In this document: piece by piece, positions 1 to 8,402 of the stretch
How the letters are laid out: each line of letters opens with the position of its first letter
Position numbering within the stretch: the first letter of the stretch is position 1
Assembly (NCBI RefSeq): GCF_003850245.1
Contig: NZ_CP031015.1
Location: 2,852,001-2,916,000, forward strand
DNA: 64,000 bases
Source: Microbacterium sp. ABRD28
GTDB lineage: Bacteria > Actinomycetota > Actinomycetes > Actinomycetales > Microbacteriaceae
Direction: 5' to 3'
Made by a program: the position numbers and the translations under genes
The notes under the pieces: model-generated
Told to the model about the DNA's origin: nothing
The model's database searches: none
Seen by the model: only the letters and a program-made list of their open reading frames with translations

Positions 1-93
1 GCGACGGACGAGGCCGCGCCGATGGGGTGACGGCACCCGGAGTCGCACGTGCCCACCTCCTGCAGCGCCTGATATGCCCGATGGCGAGCCCGG

Positions 94-1533
94 TCAGTCT
101 CCCCGGCGCCGGCGCATCTGCGCGAGCGGCATGTTCAACCGGGGGTTGCCGGCGAGCTTCGCCTCGTGCCGATCGAGGAAGGCCCAGTAGGCGCTGGTGA
201 AGACCGAGTCGCGGGCCTCGCGGTCGCTGCCCCACCACCGGCCCATCTTCTGCAGGTAGGCCCCACCCGAGACGTAGGGCTTGGTGGCCACGCCGCCGCC
301 GTCGGCGTACTGACTCATCCCCTGCACGTTGGGCACCATCACCCACTCGTACGCGTCGACGAAGAGCGCCGAGTACCAGTCGAACACCGCCCGCGGGTGA
401 TAGCCCTGGAGCAGGAACCAGTTGCCGAGGACCATGAGTCGCTCGATGTGGTGGGCGTAACCCCATCGATGGACACGGTCGAGCACCACCCGCACCGGTA
501 TCGGCAGATCGTCGGGGATGCCGGCGCCGGTATACCACCAGTCCTCGAGGGGGCGGGTGAGCTCGAAGTGATTGGCATCGATGAGGGCCGGATCGGCGCG
601 GTAGGACCCCCGCATGTACTCCCGCCAGCCGATCACCTGACGCACGAACCCCTCGAGCGAGGCGATCGGCACCGCGTCACGGTGGGTCACGGCGGCGCGG
701 ACGACCTCCTCGACGCGGAGCAGACCGACGTTGAGGAACGGGCTGATGATCGCGTGGAAGAGGAACGGCTCATCGGCGGCCATGGCGTCCTCGTAGCGGC
801 CGAAAAGCTCCAGACGCTCGGCCACGAACGAGGTCAGCCACTCCCGAGCCCCGGGAGCGGTGACCGGCAGCCAGAACTCCGCCGCGTCTCCCGGATGATC
901 GGCGAACCGGTCGGTGACGAGGGCCATCACCTCCCGTGTGATCTCGTCATGCCGGGCCTCGGGAAGGGCGGGGATCGAGATCCCGCCCGCGGGAAGCGGA
1001 TGACGGTTGTCGGCGTCGAAGTTCCAGGCACCCCCCGCGGGCTTCTCCCCGTCCATGAGGACGCCGGTACGAAGGCGCTGCCATCGGTAGAAATCCTCCA
1101 TCTTGGCCCGCGGGTGCCCGCCGAACCAGCCATCGAGATCCTCGGCAGCAGTGAGGAACAGCGCGTCCGGATAGATGCGGGTCGCGACCCCCTCGTCATC
1201 GCAGACCCGGCGCAGGCGCTCGTCCACCCCACGATCCGTCGCGCTCATCCACGCCAGCCCCTCGATCCCGTGCTCGCGGATCAGCCGACGAAGGCCCGCC
1301 GCGAAGCTCCACTCCTCCCCGACCCGGAGGGAGGCCACCCGGTGTCCGGCTTCCTCGGCGCGCGCGGCGGCATGTCGGAGTCCGGAGAGGATGAGCACGA
1401 GCTTGTGCGCGTGGAACGGTCGCCGGGTGAGAGCCGACTCGGCCTCGATGAAGAACAGGATGTCGATGTCGGGATCGCTGAGGGCCGGATGATCCTCGAA
1501 GAGCTGGGTGGCGAGGATCAGTGCGGCCTTCAT
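94..1533 (-). CDS. Cryptochrome/photolyase-related protein lacking Fe-S cluster cysteines
   Basis: This 479-residue protein belongs to the deoxyribodipyrimidine photolyase-related family (FeS-BCP, PhrB type; often (6-4) photolyases using FAD). The N-terminal Rossmann-like half runs to about residue 130. The FAD-binding helical half carries the family blocks GYAHHIERLMVLGN and GMSQYADGGG (from about residue 405). In this family four cysteines bind a [4Fe-4S] cluster; here the block after residue 430 reads KMGRWWGSDREARDSVF and has none, and the earlier cysteine before the GYAHHI block is also missing. The only cysteine is C111. The start is the ATG at 1533, with GGAAGG 7 bases upstream. The gene faces the FAD oxidoreductase at 1606. 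Light-dependent DNA repair is inferred from the family; a photoreceptor role is equally possible. Confidence 0.88.
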   Translation of the reverse strand: MKAALILATQLFEDHPALSDPDIDILFFIEAESALTRRPFHAHKLVLILSGLRHAAARAEEAGHRVASLRVGEEWSFAAGLRRLIREHGIEGLAWMSATDRGVDERLRRVCDDEGVATRIYPDALFLTAAEDLDGWFGGHPRAKMEDFYRWQRLRTGVLMDGEKPAGGAWNFDADNRHPLPAGGISIPALPEARHDEITREVMALVTDRFADHPGDAAEFWLPVTAPGAREWLTSFVAERLELFGRYEDAMAADEPFLFHAIISPFLNVGLLRVEEVVRAAVTHRDAVPIASLEGFVRQVIGWREYMRGSYRADPALIDANHFELTRPLEDWWYTGAGIPDDLPIPVRVVLDRVHRWGYAHHIERLMVLGNWFLLQGYHPRAVFDWYSALFVDAYEWVMVPNVQGMSQYADGGGVATKPYVSGGAYLQKMGRWWGSDREARDSVFTSAYWAFLDRHEAKLAGNPRLNMPLAQMRRRRGD

Positions 1534-1593
1534 GCCGTCATCCTTCCACCGCCCGGGCGGGGCCGGGGTCGTCCGGGGAGGCTGCGGTCGTCG

Positions 1594-1599
1594 TAGGCT
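1594..1599 (+). promoter_or_regulatory. Leaderless-type -10 element (TAGGCT)
   Basis: TAGGCT lies 6 bases before the ATG at 1606, leaving no room for a ribosome binding site. A leaderless transcript is the simplest reading. Confidence 0.55.
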
Positions 1600-1605
1600 C
1601 GGCAC

Positions 1606-2865
1606 ATGTCCCGCACCGGCGCCGCCGCGCACGACGTCGTCGTGATCGGAGCCGGCCTGGCGGGTCTTCGGGCGGCGGACATCCTCGCCCGGGCAGGACG
1701 CGATGTCGTGGTGCTCGAGGCGGCCGACGACGTCGGCGGCAGGGAACGCACCGACATCGTCGACGGGTTCCTCCTCGACCGCGGCTTCCACGTCCTGAAC
1801 CCGGCCTACCCCGCTCTCCGGCGCGCGGTCGACCTCCCGGGCCTGGACGTCCAGGCCTTCCCCGTCGGGGTGCGCGTGCGCCGCGAGGGGCGTTCGGTGC
1901 GCCTGGGGCACCCCCTGCGGCATCCGGGCCTCATCCCGGCGTCCGTCGCGAGCGGGCTCGTCCGCCCCGCCGACCTCTGGGCGCTCGCCCGGTGGATCAT
2001 CCCGGTGCTCCTCGACCCGAAGGGCGTCGTCTCCGGGCCCGACGGCAGCCTCGCCGAGGGGTGGACGCGGGCGGGTCTGAGCGGGCCGCTGCGCACCGAG
2101 GTGCTCGAACCTTTCCTCGCCGGCGTGATCGCCGACGACACCGGCACGACCTCCGACGCGTTCGTCAAACTGCTCGTGCGCATGTTCGCGCTCGGGCGGC
2201 CGGGGCTGCCCGCCGGGGGAATCGCAGCCCTCCCCCGACAGCTGGCGTCGCGGGCCGAGGCGGCGGGTGCCGACATCCGTCTCTCCCACCGGGTCACCGC
2301 CGTGTCTCGCGGAACGAACGTCTGCGAGGTGGCGATCGCAGGGGCCGACACCGTGCACGCGAGCCACGTCATCGTCGCGGTGGGGCCCGAGACGGTCGCG
2401 ACGCTCACCGATCTCCCGGCACCGAAGACGAAGGGACTGCAGACCTGGTGGTTCGACGCCGAGCACGAGCCCGCGTTCGACGCCCTCTTGGCCGTCGACG
2501 GGCGACGCCGGGGTCCGATCGTCAACACCGCGGTCCTCTCGCGCACGGCGCGCTCCTCCGCCCCGACCGGCCATCACCTCGTGCAGGCCACCTGCCTGCT
2601 CTCCGCCGACGGCGGGGGCGCTCCGGAGGCCGACGTCCGCCGTCAGCTCGCGGAGCTGTGGGGGAAGGATGCCGCGCAGTGGCGTCTTCTCCGCCGCGAC
2701 GACGTGCGCCACGCCCTTCCCGCCCAGCCGGCTCCCCTCCGCACGCGGAGTGCGCCCTGGATCGCAGAGCGGATCCTGATCGCCGGCGACCACCGTGACA
2801 CCGCCTCGATCCAGGGCGCGCTCGTCTCGGGAGCGCGCGTCGCGCGGGCGATGCTCTCGGCGTGA
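1606..2865 (+). CDS. FAD-dependent amine oxidase/desaturase-like oxidoreductase
   Basis: This 419-residue flavoprotein of the amine oxidase/phytoene desaturase superfamily opens with a dinucleotide-binding fold (VVIGAGLAGLRAADIL, residues 12-27), followed by an acidic beta-2 end and a GGRERT stretch, as in monoamine oxidase-like enzymes. The C-terminus has the usual FAD-contacting block AGDHRDTASIQGALVSG. Substrate is unknown. It is divergent from the photolyase-related gene with 72 bases between the starts, so the two may share a control region. Actinobacterial photolyases are often near carotenoid or light-responsive genes, but nothing else here supports that link. Confidence 0.85.
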   Translation: MSRTGAAAHDVVVIGAGLAGLRAADILARAGRDVVVLEAADDVGGRERTDIVDGFLLDRGFHVLNPAYPALRRAVDLPGLDVQAFPVGVRVRREGRSVRLGHPLRHPGLIPASVASGLVRPADLWALARWIIPVLLDPKGVVSGPDGSLAEGWTRAGLSGPLRTEVLEPFLAGVIADDTGTTSDAFVKLLVRMFALGRPGLPAGGIAALPRQLASRAEAAGADIRLSHRVTAVSRGTNVCEVAIAGADTVHASHVIVAVGPETVATLTDLPAPKTKGLQTWWFDAEHEPAFDALLAVDGRRRGPIVNTAVLSRTARSSAPTGHHLVQATCLLSADGGGAPEADVRRQLAELWGKDAAQWRLLRRDDVRHALPAQPAPLRTRSAPWIAERILIAGDHRDTASIQGALVSGARVARAMLSA

Positions 2866-2877
2866 GACCCTCCGGCC

Positions 2878-3555
2878 TCAGCGCCCGCCGGCCTCGGCGA
2901 TGGCGCTCAGGGCGGTGACGATGATCAGGCCGTTGACGAAGTACCCGATGACGGAGTGGGTCATCACCCGCCACCGCATCCGACGGTCGTGCACCTCGAC
3001 ATCGGAGGCGGCGAAACTGACCGCGACCGTATACGAGAAGTAGGCGAACTCGAGGATGCCGGGGGTCGTCGTGCCGGGGAAACGCAGCGGACGGTCGTTC
3101 TCGCGGTAGTACAGCTGCAGGTAGAGCTGCGCGTACCCCCAGTGCAGCAGGGTCCAGGCGAGCAGCATGGCCCAGATCCCGATGACGTCGAGCAGCGGGG
3201 TGATCGCGTCGTCGGGCTGGAGGAAGATGTGCTGGACGGTGGCGACGACGCCGACGGCGCTGGTGAAGATGGTCGCCGTCAGCGAGATCGTGCGCGGCAC
3301 GATGCCGAGCTCCATCAGCAGCGGTGGCCCGTCACTCTCGGCTCGACGCCCCGCGACCCACAGGACCACCCAGATGCCTGCCGCGTATGCCGTGCCCACG
3401 GCGCACCAGGCCAACAGAAGGACGGCGGAGGCCGCGTTGCCGGGGGCGAGGATGAAGCCGATCCCCAGCAGCACGAGCGCCAGTTGCAGCACCGAGCTGA
3501 TGACGAGCCCCCACACGGCGGAGCGTCGCCGCGCACCCGTGACGAGGCCGCTCAC
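2878..3555 (-). CDS. DUF1345 domain membrane protein
   Basis: This 225-residue integral membrane protein has about five hydrophobic segments. The C-terminal block FAYFSYTVAVSFAASDVEV, followed by RRMRWRVMTHSVIGYF, is typical of DUF1345, a family of unknown function. The GTG at 3555 is chosen because it gives the usual family length and an N-terminus of a few charged residues before the first helix; an open frame continues upstream but overlaps the preceding gene. One base separates it from the stop of the gene upstream, so translation is probably coupled. It converges on the FAD oxidoreductase gene. Confidence 0.8.
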   Translation of the reverse strand: MSGLVTGARRRSAVWGLVISSVLQLALVLLGIGFILAPGNAASAVLLLAWCAVGTAYAAGIWVVLWVAGRRAESDGPPLLMELGIVPRTISLTATIFTSAVGVVATVQHIFLQPDDAITPLLDVIGIWAMLLAWTLLHWGYAQLYLQLYYRENDRPLRFPGTTTPGILEFAYFSYTVAVSFAASDVEVHDRRMRWRVMTHSVIGYFVNGLIIVTALSAIAEAGGR

Positions 3556-3556
3556 C

Positions 3557-4327
3557 TCAGAACATCCACGGCTCGATCCCCTCCATACCCTGGCCGCTCT
3601 CCCGGGGCGGATCGGCGATGATCGGCGGCGGCGTCCACCGGCGGCGCAGGCGCCGCACGGCGGGGTTGCGGCCGATCCCCTGCGCCCCGCGCATCCCCGC
3701 GCGCAATCGGATGAGATCGGCGGCGCGAGGACCGGTGGGAATGTCACGCGGCAGCGAGGATGCTGCGACGATCCAGTCGGGGAGCGAGAGGAGACGCAGG
3801 ATGACCCTCAGCCGCTCGGACTCGGACACGCTGTCGCGCTCCAGCTCCTCGTCGAGGATCTCCGTCAGCTTCTCGCCGGCCTCGGGGACCCCCGCGAGGG
3901 CCGCGAACTCCGGCGCCGCGGCGACACCCACCGGCTCGGCGGCGACATCGTCGTCAGCGCCGGGCTCGGCCGACGGGTCGCTGTCGTAGCGGCCGAGCTC
4001 CTCCGTGCCCCGCCAGGCGACCACCCCGAGCTGCCGGTCGCGGCGCACCCGCACGGCCAGGACCGCACACTCGAGCTGCTCGGCGACCACCGCTGCGACC
4101 TCGATGATCCCGCGGCGTTCCGCCGCCACGACTCCCGCTCCCGGATCGCCGATCACGACCTGCGTGCCCGATGATGCGGGTGCGATCCAACCGGTGAAGC
4201 GGATGACGCGGAGAATCCTCTCCAGAGAGGCTGCGTCCGCGGCATCCGTCAACAGCACCAGCGCGCCGTAGGAGTATCCGTCGGGTCCGCCGACCTCGCC
4301 GGGTGTGGAGATGGGCAGATAGGCCAT
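3557..4327 (-). CDS. Conserved hypothetical protein
   Basis: This 256-residue soluble protein has no family that I can name. It is acidic in the middle (a DSDPSAEPGADDD linker near residue 120) and has a basic C-terminal tail (RRLRRRWTPPP). There is no signal peptide, transmembrane segment or recognisable catalytic motif. It starts 12 bases after the 6-phosphogluconate dehydrogenase stop and ends one base before the DUF1345 gene, so the three probably form one transcript. A genuine gene is supported by codon use, tight spacing and an undisturbed frame. Confidence 0.65.
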   Translation of the reverse strand: MAYLPISTPGEVGGPDGYSYGALVLLTDAADAASLERILRVIRFTGWIAPASSGTQVVIGDPGAGVVAAERRGIIEVAAVVAEQLECAVLAVRVRRDRQLGVVAWRGTEELGRYDSDPSAEPGADDDVAAEPVGVAAAPEFAALAGVPEAGEKLTEILDEELERDSVSESERLRVILRLLSLPDWIVAASSLPRDIPTGPRAADLIRLRAGMRGAQGIGRNPAVRRLRRRWTPPPIIADPPRESGQGMEGIEPWMF

Positions 4328-4339
4328 CGCGATGTCCGA

Positions 4340-5392
4340 TCAGGCGTCGGCCTTGCGGCCCCCCGCTTCGAGCACGTCGCCCGCGGGGAGCTCCTGGTGA
4401 CCGCCGAACTGCAGGCGCATCGCCGAGAGCACCTGGTTGGCGAAGTGGTCCTCGCCCCGCGATGCGAAACGTTCGAACAGCGACGCGGCGAGCACCGGGG
4501 CGGGCACGCCGGTGTCGACGGCGGCCTTGACCGTCCACCGGCCCTCGCCCGAATCGGACACCCGGCCGGCGAGACCGTCGAGCGTGGGGTTGTCCTGCAG
4601 CGCGGCCGCGGTGAGATCGAGCAGCCACGAGGAGATGACCGACCCGCGGCGCCAGAGCTCCGCGACCTTGGGCGTGTCGATGGTGAACTGGTAGAACTCC
4701 GGCTCCTCCAGCGGCGCCACTTCTGCGGAGTGCTCCGCCTGATGGATGCCGGCATCAGCATGTTCGAGGATGTTGAGGCCCTCGGCGAGCGCGGCCATGA
4801 TCCCGTATTCGATGCCGTTGTGCACCATCTTCACGAAGTGGCCGGCACCCGACGGACCGCAGTGGAGGTAGCCCAGCTCCTCCGGCGCGAAATCGCCTTC
4901 GCGGCCCGGGGTCCGTTCGATCTCCCCTCGACCGGGGGCGATCGTCGCCAGCACCGGCTCGATGCGGGTGAAGGCCTCGTCCGGGCCTCCGACCATCAGG
5001 CAGTAGCCGCGGTCGAGGCCGAAGACGCCACCGCTCGTGCCGACGTCGACGTAGTGGATGCCCTTCGGCTTCAGCGCGGCCGCCCGACGAACGTCGTCGC
5101 GATAGTTGGAGTTGCCGCCGTCGATGATGATGTCGCCCGGTTCGAGCACCTGGACGAGCTGGTCGACGACCCCGCCGGTGAGACCTGCGGGGATCATCAA
5201 CCACACCACGCGCGGGGTCTCGAGCTTGCCCGCGAGATCGGCCAGGGTCGCCGCGCCCGTCGCACCTTCCGCGGCGAGAGTGGAGACCGCGTCCTGATTG
5301 ACGTCGTAGACGACGCAGTCGTGACCGTCGCGCATCAACCGTCGGACGATGTTCGCACCCATCCGCCCCAGTCCCACCATCGCCAGTTGCAT
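4340..5392 (-). CDS. gnd: 6-phosphogluconate dehydrogenase, decarboxylating (short type)
   Basis: This enzyme oxidatively decarboxylates 6-phosphogluconate to ribulose 5-phosphate in the pentose phosphate pathway. The protein has 350 residues, nearer the short GndA-type enzymes (about 300-340, commonly NAD-preferring) than the 470-residue NADP form. The N-terminus [20 protein letters not shown] is the nucleotide-binding loop. GGNSNYRDD and [14 protein letters not shown] hold the substrate-binding and catalytic residues. The ATG at 5392 is preceded by GAGCGAGGACAG. Coenzyme preference is inferred from length only. Confidence 0.93.
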   Translation of the reverse strand: MQLAMVGLGRMGANIVRRLMRDGHDCVVYDVNQDAVSTLAAEGATGAATLADLAGKLETPRVVWLMIPAGLTGGVVDQLVQVLEPGDIIIDGGNSNYRDDVRRAAALKPKGIHYVDVGTSGGVFGLDRGYCLMVGGPDEAFTRIEPVLATIAPGRGEIERTPGREGDFAPEELGYLHCGPSGAGHFVKMVHNGIEYGIMAALAEGLNILEHADAGIHQAEHSAEVAPLEEPEFYQFTIDTPKVAELWRRGSVISSWLLDLTAAALQDNPTLDGLAGRVSDSGEGRWTVKAAVDTGVPAPVLAASLFERFASRGEDHFANQVLSAMRLQFGGHQELPAGDVLEAGGRKADA

Positions 5393-5415
5393 CTGTCCTC
5401 GCTCCGCTTCGCGCA

Positions 5416-5445
5416 CCGGACGGTCCGGCCCCTGCTCGCAGTCTA
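5416..5445 (-). promoter_or_regulatory. gnd promoter -10 and leader dyad
   Basis: On the minus strand TAGACT (5440-5445) is a good -10 element about 47 bases before the gnd start. In the leader, CCGGAC-G-GTCCGG (5416-5428) is a perfect dyad with 6-base arms, which could be an operator or a small hairpin. Confidence 0.35.
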
Positions 5446-5517
5446 GGGACGCCGTGCGACGAGCGGCTATCACTGCTGTCGGCCCGGTGCAAGCTCTCCC
5501 TCCGAATTCGTCGCTCG

Positions 5518-5547
5518 CCTATCGTCGATTCCACCCCGACCGATAGG
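5518..5547 (+). promoter_or_regulatory. Inverted repeat overlapping the dps ribosome binding site
   Basis: CCTATCG (5518-5524) and CGATAGG (5541-5547) are perfect 7-base inverted arms with a 16-base loop. The 3' arm covers the start of the AGGAG Shine-Dalgarno of dps. In RNA the pair could hide the ribosome binding site; in DNA it could be an operator. No experiment is implied. Confidence 0.35.
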
Positions 5548-5555
5548 AGCGTTCC

Positions 5556-6110
5556 GTGGCCACCACGTCCGACAAAGCCTCTTCCGCCACCCGCAACAAG
5601 CGGCGGCCGTCGCGCGGCGCCGAACTCACCGATGAGCAGAATGCCGAGAAGGGCTTCCAGGCGTCCGAGACCCTGAGCAACAGCCTGCAGCGTGTTCTGG
5701 TCGACCTGATCGAACTCTCCCTGCAGGGCAAGCAGGCCCACTGGAACGTCGTCGGGACGAACTTCCGTGACACCCACCTTCAGCTCGACGAGATCATCGA
5801 CGCAGCCCGCGAATTCGCCGACGACATCGCCGAGCGGATGCGGGCGCTCCACGCCCTGCCTGACGGCCGCAGCGACACCGTCGCCGAGACGACCACCCTG
5901 CCGGAGTTCCCGCAGGGCGAGATCGCTACGACCGAGGTGATCGACCTGATGACCGAACGTCTCGACGCCGTCGCCGGCACCGTCCGCGAGGTGCACGACC
6001 CCGTCGATGATGAAGACCCCACGAGCGCCGACATCCTGCACGGGGTTCTCGAGCGCGTGGAACAGCTGTCGTGGATGGTGAGCGCGGAGAACCGCAAGCC
6101 CCGGCGCTGA
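5556..6110 (+). CDS. dps: Dps family ferritin-like DNA-protection protein
   Basis: This 184-residue member of the Dps family forms dodecameric shells that oxidise and store iron with peroxide and often bind DNA. The ferroxidase ligands fall at the usual spacing: H62 and H74, D78, D89 and E93 (QAHWNVVGTNFRDTHLQLDE, then FADDIAERM). The N-terminal 20 residues are rich in Lys, Arg, Ser and Thr, a typical DNA-binding tail. The start is the GTG at 5556, 6 bases after AGGAG. A strong terminator follows at 6119. Confidence 0.93.
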   Translation: MATTSDKASSATRNKRRPSRGAELTDEQNAEKGFQASETLSNSLQRVLVDLIELSLQGKQAHWNVVGTNFRDTHLQLDEIIDAAREFADDIAERMRALHALPDGRSDTVAETTTLPEFPQGEIATTEVIDLMTERLDAVAGTVREVHDPVDDEDPTSADILHGVLERVEQLSWMVSAENRKPRR

Positions 6111-6118
6111 CAGCGAAA

Positions 6119-6158
6119 GACGAGAGCGGATGCCGTGGGGGCGGCATCCGCTCTCGTC
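6119..6158 (+). terminator. Strong hairpin terminator after dps
   Basis: Perfect 17-base inverted arms (6119-6135 and 6142-6158) enclose a 6-base loop just after the dps stop. No long U tract follows, which is common in high-GC actinobacteria. Confidence 0.75.
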
Positions 6159-6259
6159 ATGTCCGGGGGGCGGTCGCGCCGGAGTTTGGGCCGTGTCCGC
6201 CGACCTCGCTACTGTGTAGCGGCGGCGCTGACGCGGATCCGTCGCATGGAGAGGAAGCC

Positions 6260-7444
6260 ATGTCCGACCAGAACCCTTCTCCCGGAGACGGGCAGCAGCC
6301 CGCCGATCCTCCGCCCGCGGGCCCCTACGCGCCTCCCGCAGGTCACTACGCGCCACCGCCGGGGCCGCAGTACGCCCCTCCCGCGGGGCAGTATGCACCT
6401 CCGGCGGGGCAGTACGCCCCTCCGGCGGGGCAGTACGCGCCTCCGACCGGGCAGTATCCCGCGCCGCCCTCCTATCCGGGCGCCCCGCTCCCGCCGTATG
6501 CCCAACCCGGCATGGCCTATCCGGGGTCGCCGTCCTCCCCGGGAGCACCCGATACGCGCCCCAAGGTCCTCGCGATCGTCGCACTGGCTGCGGCGATCGT
6601 CGGTCTCCTCATCGCCTTCATCCCCTTCTTCGGGTGGCTCTCCGCACCGGTCCTGCTGGCCGCGCTGGTGATGGCCATCATCGGCCTGGCGGTGAAGTCG
6701 CAGGGGGGCAAGGGCTTCAGCATCTCCGCGCTGATCATCTCGGTGCTCGGCGGCATCACGGCGATCGTGGTGACGATCGTGGCGACGCTGTTCACGACGA
6801 TCTCGACCATCGAGACGATCGACGACGGCATGACCGACCCGTTGGCCCCCGGCGGTGGGGAACCGGTCGCCTCGGCCGAACCGATCCAGGTCGTGGAGAC
6901 GGCCTTCGGCCAGGACACCCTGGATCCCGGACTGTGGTGGTACGTCGTGATCGTCGACAACCCGAACCCCGACGCGGTCTTCGAGTTCGGGGAGATCACC
7001 ACCGAGGCGGTCGACGCCTCGGGCACGATCCTCGACAGCTCCACCGACTACATCACGATGCTTCCCGGTCAGGTCGCCGTTTCCGGATCGTTCTACGAGG
7101 TGGGCGCGAACGAGATCATCGCGCTGGAGGTCATCGGTCCCGATCCCGCCGAAGCGGTATCCGAGCCCTCGACCGGTGCCGGCACGTTCTCGGTCGGCGA
7201 GCTGGCGGCGACCGGCGACGACTACGTCACCGAGGTCTCCGGCACCGTCACCGGGGAGTTCCCGGTGGATCAGGAGTTCGTGGGGGTCACCGTCGTGGCC
7301 CGCGATCCGGGCGGAGCGATCATCGGCGGCACGTCGACCTACATCGAGCGCCTGCCCGCCGACGGCGGCAGCGCCCGCTTCGAGGCGATCTTCTTCACCC
7401 CGCTGCCGGCCGACACCGTGTACGAGGCGTATCCGTTCCTCTGA
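6260..7444 (+). CDS. Pro-rich N-terminus DUF4190-like membrane protein
   Basis: This protein has 394 residues. Residues 1-95 are Pro/Gly/Tyr-rich and contain YAPPAGQ heptads. Two hydrophobic segments follow (about 105-145 and 155-185), with the KVLAIVALAAAIVGLLIAF pattern seen in DUF4190-type proteins. The last 200 residues form an extracytoplasmic acidic domain, probably two beta-sandwich repeats (each with a D-Y-[IV]-T block). The ATG at 6260 has GAGAGGAAG upstream. Function is unknown; a cell-envelope role is inferred from topology. Confidence 0.75.
   Translation: MSDQNPSPGDGQQPADPPPAGPYAPPAGHYAPPPGPQYAPPAGQYAPPAGQYAPPAGQYAPPTGQYPAPPSYPGAPLPPYAQPGMAYPGSPSSPGAPDTRPKVLAIVALAAAIVGLLIAFIPFFGWLSAPVLLAALVMAIIGLAVKSQGGKGFSISALIISVLGGITAIVVTIVATLFTTISTIETIDDGMTDPLAPGGGEPVASAEPIQVVETAFGQDTLDPGLWWYVVIVDNPNPDAVFEFGEITTEAVDASGTILDSSTDYITMLPGQVAVSGSFYEVGANEIIALEVIGPDPAEAVSEPSTGAGTFSVGELAATGDDYVTEVSGTVTGEFPVDQEFVGVTVVARDPGGAIIGGTSTYIERLPADGGSARFEAIFFTPLPADTVYEAYPFL
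6368..6451 (+). repeat. Four tandem 21-base coding repeats
   Basis: Four consecutive 21-base units, each starting cagta and encoding QYAPPAG or a close variant, lie inside the Pro-rich gene. Copy number is likely to vary between strains. Confidence 0.85.
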
Positions 7445-7480
7445 TCGGCCGGCGCGGACCGGTCTTCCCGGCGACGGGTT

Positions 7481-8401
7481 TCAGCCGGCGAGGAGGATCC
7501 TGTCGGGGTGCGTGTAGACGTTCATCGACGCGCCCCGCAGGAAACCCACGAGCGTGAGACCCGAATCCTCGGCGAGTTCGACGGCGAGCGACGACGGCGC
7601 CGAGACCGCCGCAAGGATCGGGATGCCGGCCATCACGGCCTTCTGCACGAGCTCGAAGCTCGCCCGCCCCGACACCTGCAGCACCGTGCCCGCGAGCGGA
7701 AGCCGGTGGTTCAGCACCGCCCACCCGACCACCTTGTCCACCGCGTTGTGGCGCCCGACGTCCTCGCGCACCACGAGCGCCTCACCGGTCGCGGCGTCGA
7801 AGAGCGCGGCAGCGTGCAGCCCGCCGGTCTTGTCGAAGACATCCTGCTGGCGCCGCAGCTCGTCGGGAAAGCCGGAGAGCATCGCCGCCGGCACCCTCGC
7901 CTGGTCGAGCGCGATGTCGTAGCTCGACACCGTGCGGACGGCATCGATCGACGCCTTGCCGCACAGCCCGCAGCTGCTCGTCGTGTAGAAGTTCCGGGCG
8001 AGATCCGGGTCCAGCGGCGGGACGTCAGAGGCCAGCGTCACATCGAGCACGTTGTAGGTGTTGCCGTCAGCCGATGATCCCGCGAACGATGCGGTGGCGC
8101 CCGGCATCCCTCCCGGCATCCCTCCCGTCAGCCCTCCCGTCCCCGGGCCCCCGCAGTGGATGGCCGAACGGAACTGGTCACCGCGGGAGATCACCCCCTC
8201 CGACACCAGGAAGCCCGCGGCGAGCTCGACGTCGTGCCCGGGCGTGCGCATCGTGACCGCGAGCGACGTGCCGCGCACCCGGATCTCGAGGGGCTCCTCC
8301 ACGGCGAGCGCGTCGGGACGCCTGCGCGCCGCATCCGTTCCCCCCTCGCCGCCGCCGATCGTGACGCGTGTGACGGGTCGGCGCGCGGTGATGCGTCCCA
8401 T
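7481..8401 (-). CDS. fdhD: Formate dehydrogenase accessory sulfurtransferase FdhD
   Basis: FdhD passes sulfur from a cysteine desulfurase to the Mo-bisMGD cofactor, which activates formate dehydrogenases. The 306-residue protein has the persulfide motif SSCGLCG (C144, C147), [16 protein letters not shown] and [13 protein letters not shown] Gly/Met/Pro-rich insert around residues 84-112 contains GGMPGGMP, encoded by a 12-base direct duplication at 8103-8126. It follows moaA with a one-base gap, so the two are cotranscribed. The likely client is the YdeP-like enzyme at 27490. Confidence 0.93.
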   Translation of the reverse strand: MGRITARRPVTRVTIGGGEGGTDAARRRPDALAVEEPLEIRVRGTSLAVTMRTPGHDVELAAGFLVSEGVISRGDQFRSAIHCGGPGTGGLTGGMPGGMPGATASFAGSSADGNTYNVLDVTLASDVPPLDPDLARNFYTTSSCGLCGKASIDAVRTVSSYDIALDQARVPAAMLSGFPDELRRQQDVFDKTGGLHAAALFDAATGEALVVREDVGRHNAVDKVVGWAVLNHRLPLAGTVLQVSGRASFELVQKAVMAGIPILAAVSAPSSLAVELAEDSGLTLVGFLRGASMNVYTHPDRILLAG

Positions 8402-8402
8402 C

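Noticed and set aside
1..93. Possible end of a gene before the photolyase-related gene
   Set aside because: Ninety-three bases contain short frames in both directions but nothing recognisable, so no call is made.
166..1596. Long open frame on the plus strand opposite the photolyase-related gene
   Set aside because: It mirrors the codon structure of the real gene and has no recognisable domain; high GC gives long antisense frames throughout the window.
6368..6451. Regular 21-base repeats as a CRISPR array
   Set aside because: The repeats are contiguous without spacers and encode a Pro-rich heptad repeat in frame.
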